The position numbers and the translations under genes were made by a program. Below, in pieces: positions 61,697 to 64,000 of a DNA stretch of 64,000 bases. The stretch is from contig JBBQAN010000009.1 of assembly GCA_038316385.1 (NCBI GenBank), positions 62,001-126,000 of the forward strand, read 5' to 3'. The stretch comes from SZAS-103 sp038316385. GTDB lineage: Bacteria > Pseudomonadota > Gammaproteobacteria > Xanthomonadales > Xanthomonadaceae. Each line of letters starts with the position of its first letter. The first letter of the stretch is position 1. A model generated the notes under the pieces. It worked only from the letters and a program-made list of their open reading frames with translations, was not told where the DNA came from and searched no databases.

Positions 61697-62308
61697 ATGG
61701 ATTCCACGACGACATGGCTGCAACCGGTAACGTTGCAAGGCGCACACATGCGCCTCGAATCTTTGCAATCCGGACATGCCGCACAGTTGCGTGATGCCGC
61801 GAGCGATGGCGAGTTGTGGCGGCTCTGGTACACATCAGTGCCGACGCCGGACTGCGTCGAAGCGTACATCGCAACCGCCTTGGCCGAGCGCGATGCCGGC
61901 ACCTGCCTGCCGTTCGCAGTGCGCGATGCGGATGGCGTGATTGTCGGCAGCACGCGCTATTGCTACGCCGATGCGGTCAATCGCCGACTGGAAATCGGCT
62001 ACACCTGGTACGCGACGCGCGTGCAACGCACAGGTTTGAATACCGAAGCGAAATTGCTGTTGCTGCGGCATGCTTTCGAGACGCTCGATTGCATCGCGGT
62101 CGAGTTCCGCACCAACTGGTTCAACCAGCGTTCGCGCGCGGCGATCGCGCGACTGGGCGCAAAACAGGATGGCATCTTGCGCAACCACATCGTGATGCCG
62201 GACGGCAGTTACCGCGACACCGTGGTGTTCTCGATCATCGCATCGGAATGGCCGGCGGTGCGGCGGAATCTGTTGTTCAAGCTCGACGAGGCGGCGCGTA
62301 AAACGTGA
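61697..62308 (+). CDS. GNAT-family acetyltransferase (RimJ/RimL-like)
   Basis: A 203-residue N-acetyltransferase. LQGAHMRLESLQSGHAAQLR opens the fold; LEIGYTWYATRVQRTGLNTEAK contains the acetyl-CoA pyrophosphate-loop region, and VEFRTNWFNQRSRAAIARLGA the last conserved block. It probably acetylates a protein N-terminus or an amine; the target is unknown. It converges on the TonB receptor. Confidence 0.88.
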   Translation: MDSTTTWLQPVTLQGAHMRLESLQSGHAAQLRDAASDGELWRLWYTSVPTPDCVEAYIATALAERDAGTCLPFAVRDADGVIVGSTRYCYADAVNRRLEIGYTWYATRVQRTGLNTEAKLLLLRHAFETLDCIAVEFRTNWFNQRSRAAIARLGAKQDGILRNHIVMPDGSYRDTVVFSIIASEWPAVRRNLLFKLDEAARKT

Positions 62309-62385
62309 GAATAAAATCCGAAATCGTCTGCTAACGCACGCTTCGTCCCATCAAATATATCGCTCCAGGACCGCAACGCATCGGT

Positions 62386-64000
62386 TTACGGCAGCGATGA
62401 TCCCTTGTCGAACGTCCAATTGAACGAAGCCTGCACCGTGCGCCCAGACAGCAGGTAAATCGAGTGGTCGCCAAACTCGCTCTCTGCAACCGGGTCGCGG
62501 CGGTCGGTGAGGTTGACGCCGTCGAGGCGGATTTCCCATGCGTTGTGGCGGTATCCAATGCCCACGTCGAGCGTCGTGTAGCCGCCAACGAAAGCGGTGT
62601 TGAGTTTGTCGAGGAAACGCGCGCCAACATAGTTCGCGATCGCGTAGCCATTCAACCCGTTGGCAGGCGTCCACGTCAGGCCGAGCCCTGCAAGATGATG
62701 TGGCGAGAGCCCGAGTTGGTTGCCCTTCAACTGCACCGGCCCCTGGTCGAAGAGTTGCATATCGTCGAGGAAGCGCGCGTCGTGCCACGCGACGCTGCCT
62801 TGCAGGTTCAGATCGCCGGCGAGCCTGTAACTCGATTCGAACTCGATGCCACGAAAACGCTCGCTGCCCGCATTGACAAGCGCCGGCTGGCCGCTCACCT
62901 CGGTGGCAACCACGAGATTGTTGAAGTGCATCTGGAATGCCGACGCATCCCATTGCAGGCGACCGTCAAAATGGCTGCCCTTGAACCCTAACTCGACGCT
63001 ATGAGCAGTTTCCGGATTCAGGATGCCGCCCTCGACGTCCGGTCCGAAATCGATCGCCGCCGGCTTGAAGGTATTGCGGTAATTGGCATACGCAACAACT
63101 TCGTTGCGGCCTTCCTTTCAGAGCTGGAGGCTGGTGCCGAATTCGCCGGCCAAGCGGTTGCTGGTGTGCTGGCTTGAATCGGCGACGGCCACTTCGGCTG
63201 GCATCACGGTGTTGTCGATCGCCTGACCGAAGCGGCTCTCGGTCGTGTGGTTGTAGCGCAGGCCCGCATCGATTCGCCATGCATCGGTGACGTCGAAGCT
63301 CCAGTCGATATAAAGACCGCTGAAATTGCGACGGTCGGTCAGCAGGGTGATTTCATCGGTATGCAGGCTGGTCGAAACCGGCGCGCCGCGGCCATCGGCG
63401 AAGATCGGGTATTCGAAGTTGTCGCTGGTCTGCGCGCCGTTGCCGTAAAGGTAATCCATTCCCCAGGCGAGGCTGCTGCGCGGCGACTGCGTCGTCACTA
63501 CATGGGTGTCGAAGTACACCTCATCGGTATGGCGGTTCTGGCGGAACCCATCGGCATTGTGGGTCACACCGTCGTTGTCGAAATCCGTCCGCAGGAAGCC
63601 GCGCGTATTCACGCCCTTCGTATGCGCCAGCGAAAGTTTCGTAGTCCATTCGCCGAGTGTTGTGGCGAGCGCGTAGTCGAGCGCGAGCTGGAGACGCGTC
63701 TCGTCGAGCTTTGCATCGGAAGGGTTCACGTTTGCGTTCACCGGCATGCGCGGATCGAGGATCGATCCTGCCAACGGATGCGGGCTGCCCGGATCCTGGT
63801 TGACCACGCTCGCATCAAAATCCAGGCCGAGAGTGCCGCCACCGACATCGCCGCGCATCCGATACAGCGCGTGTGCGCGATCGAAACCGGTGCGATCCGA
63901 TGGTAGCGGTTTCCGATCGGCATCGACCAGCAGCGACGAGGCGAACCCACCATCGTTGCCATCGTTGACTGGCGCGGCCATCGACACGCCCACACTGCCG
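62386..64000 (-). pseudogene. TonB-dependent receptor with in-frame stop (5' part outside)
   Basis: The C-terminal 540 codons or so of a TonB-dependent outer-membrane receptor. The beta-barrel reads in one frame from the window end to the TAA at 62386, but a TGA lies at 63118-63120. The frame continues unchanged after it: GTSLQL, stop, KEGRNEVVAYANYRNTFKPA. In relatives a Trp is usual at that place, so TGG to TGA is the simplest explanation. The barrel's last strand VQASFNWTF, normally ending on the aromatic residue, is followed by seven extra residues. The ligand is unknown. Without read-through, the receptor loses its last 240 residues and cannot fold. Confidence 0.8.

Overview
The window is chromosomal DNA of a GC-rich gammaproteobacterium. 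Several traits point to the order Lysobacterales (Xanthomonadales): a DksA-type regulator that kept only one of four zinc cysteines, a FimX-type polar c-di-GMP receptor, a YfbK-like von Willebrand lipoprotein near an ECF sigma/anti-sigma pair, FolE2, and EF-P with EpmB. Acetoacetyl-CoA reductases with PhaR suggest a polyhydroxyalkanoate-making member, perhaps Rhodanobacteraceae. This placement is inferred from gene content only.

Layout. 1-7.8 kb: a truncated FAD monooxygenase, P5C dehydrogenase, a GAF-GAF-GGDEF cyclase, an OPT transporter and a small orphan. 7.8-18.1 kb: an MsbA-like ABC exporter, an anti-sigma-like protein with its ECF sigma factor, a divergent GAF-GAF-GGDEF-EAL protein, a vWA lipoprotein and an aldehyde dehydrogenase. 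18.1-26.1 kb: xseA and ispG (divergent), a damaged hicBA locus, a DMT transporter, murB, pyrD, a DUF4190 protein, an ALDH7 and tRNA-Arg(CCT). 26.1-32.0 kb: a decayed copy of that tRNA with its promoter, DUF1993, three REP-like repeats, a cNMP-binding/DUF1003 protein, an S9 peptidase and an RNB exoribonuclease. 32.06-37.65 kb: a small integrative element in the 3' end of tRNA-Ala(CGC). 37.8-47.5 kb: rnd, an FGE-domain lipoprotein, phaB-phaR-phaB, gluQRS, fimX and epmB. 47.5-54.4 kb: efp-mtaD-ubiG-gph-SQS-like, then folE2 and a 7TM-GGDEF cyclase. 54.6-64 kb: an M23 lipoprotein, dihydroorotase, yidD, a DksA-like protein with a histone-H1-like tail, a class III cyclase-like protein, sufE-cysS, a glycine-zipper protein, a GNAT, and a TonB-dependent receptor broken by an in-frame stop.

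Themes. Second-messenger genes are dense: three GGDEF proteins (one also EAL), a FimX-like receptor, a nucleotide-cyclase-like protein and a cyclic-nucleotide-binding membrane protein. Housekeeping genes are packed with ATGA or TGATG overlaps. The main accessory feature is the 5.5 kb tRNA-Ala element: a P4-type integrase, an AlpA-like regulator at the head of a translationally coupled operon, a conspicuous palindrome between two genes, and four copies of a 13-bp palindrome spaced at about 22-bp multiples, two of them inside a coding end in different frames. Three loci look recently or partly decayed: hicA (one extra base), the TonB receptor (TGA where Trp is expected) and the tRNA-Arg duplicate.
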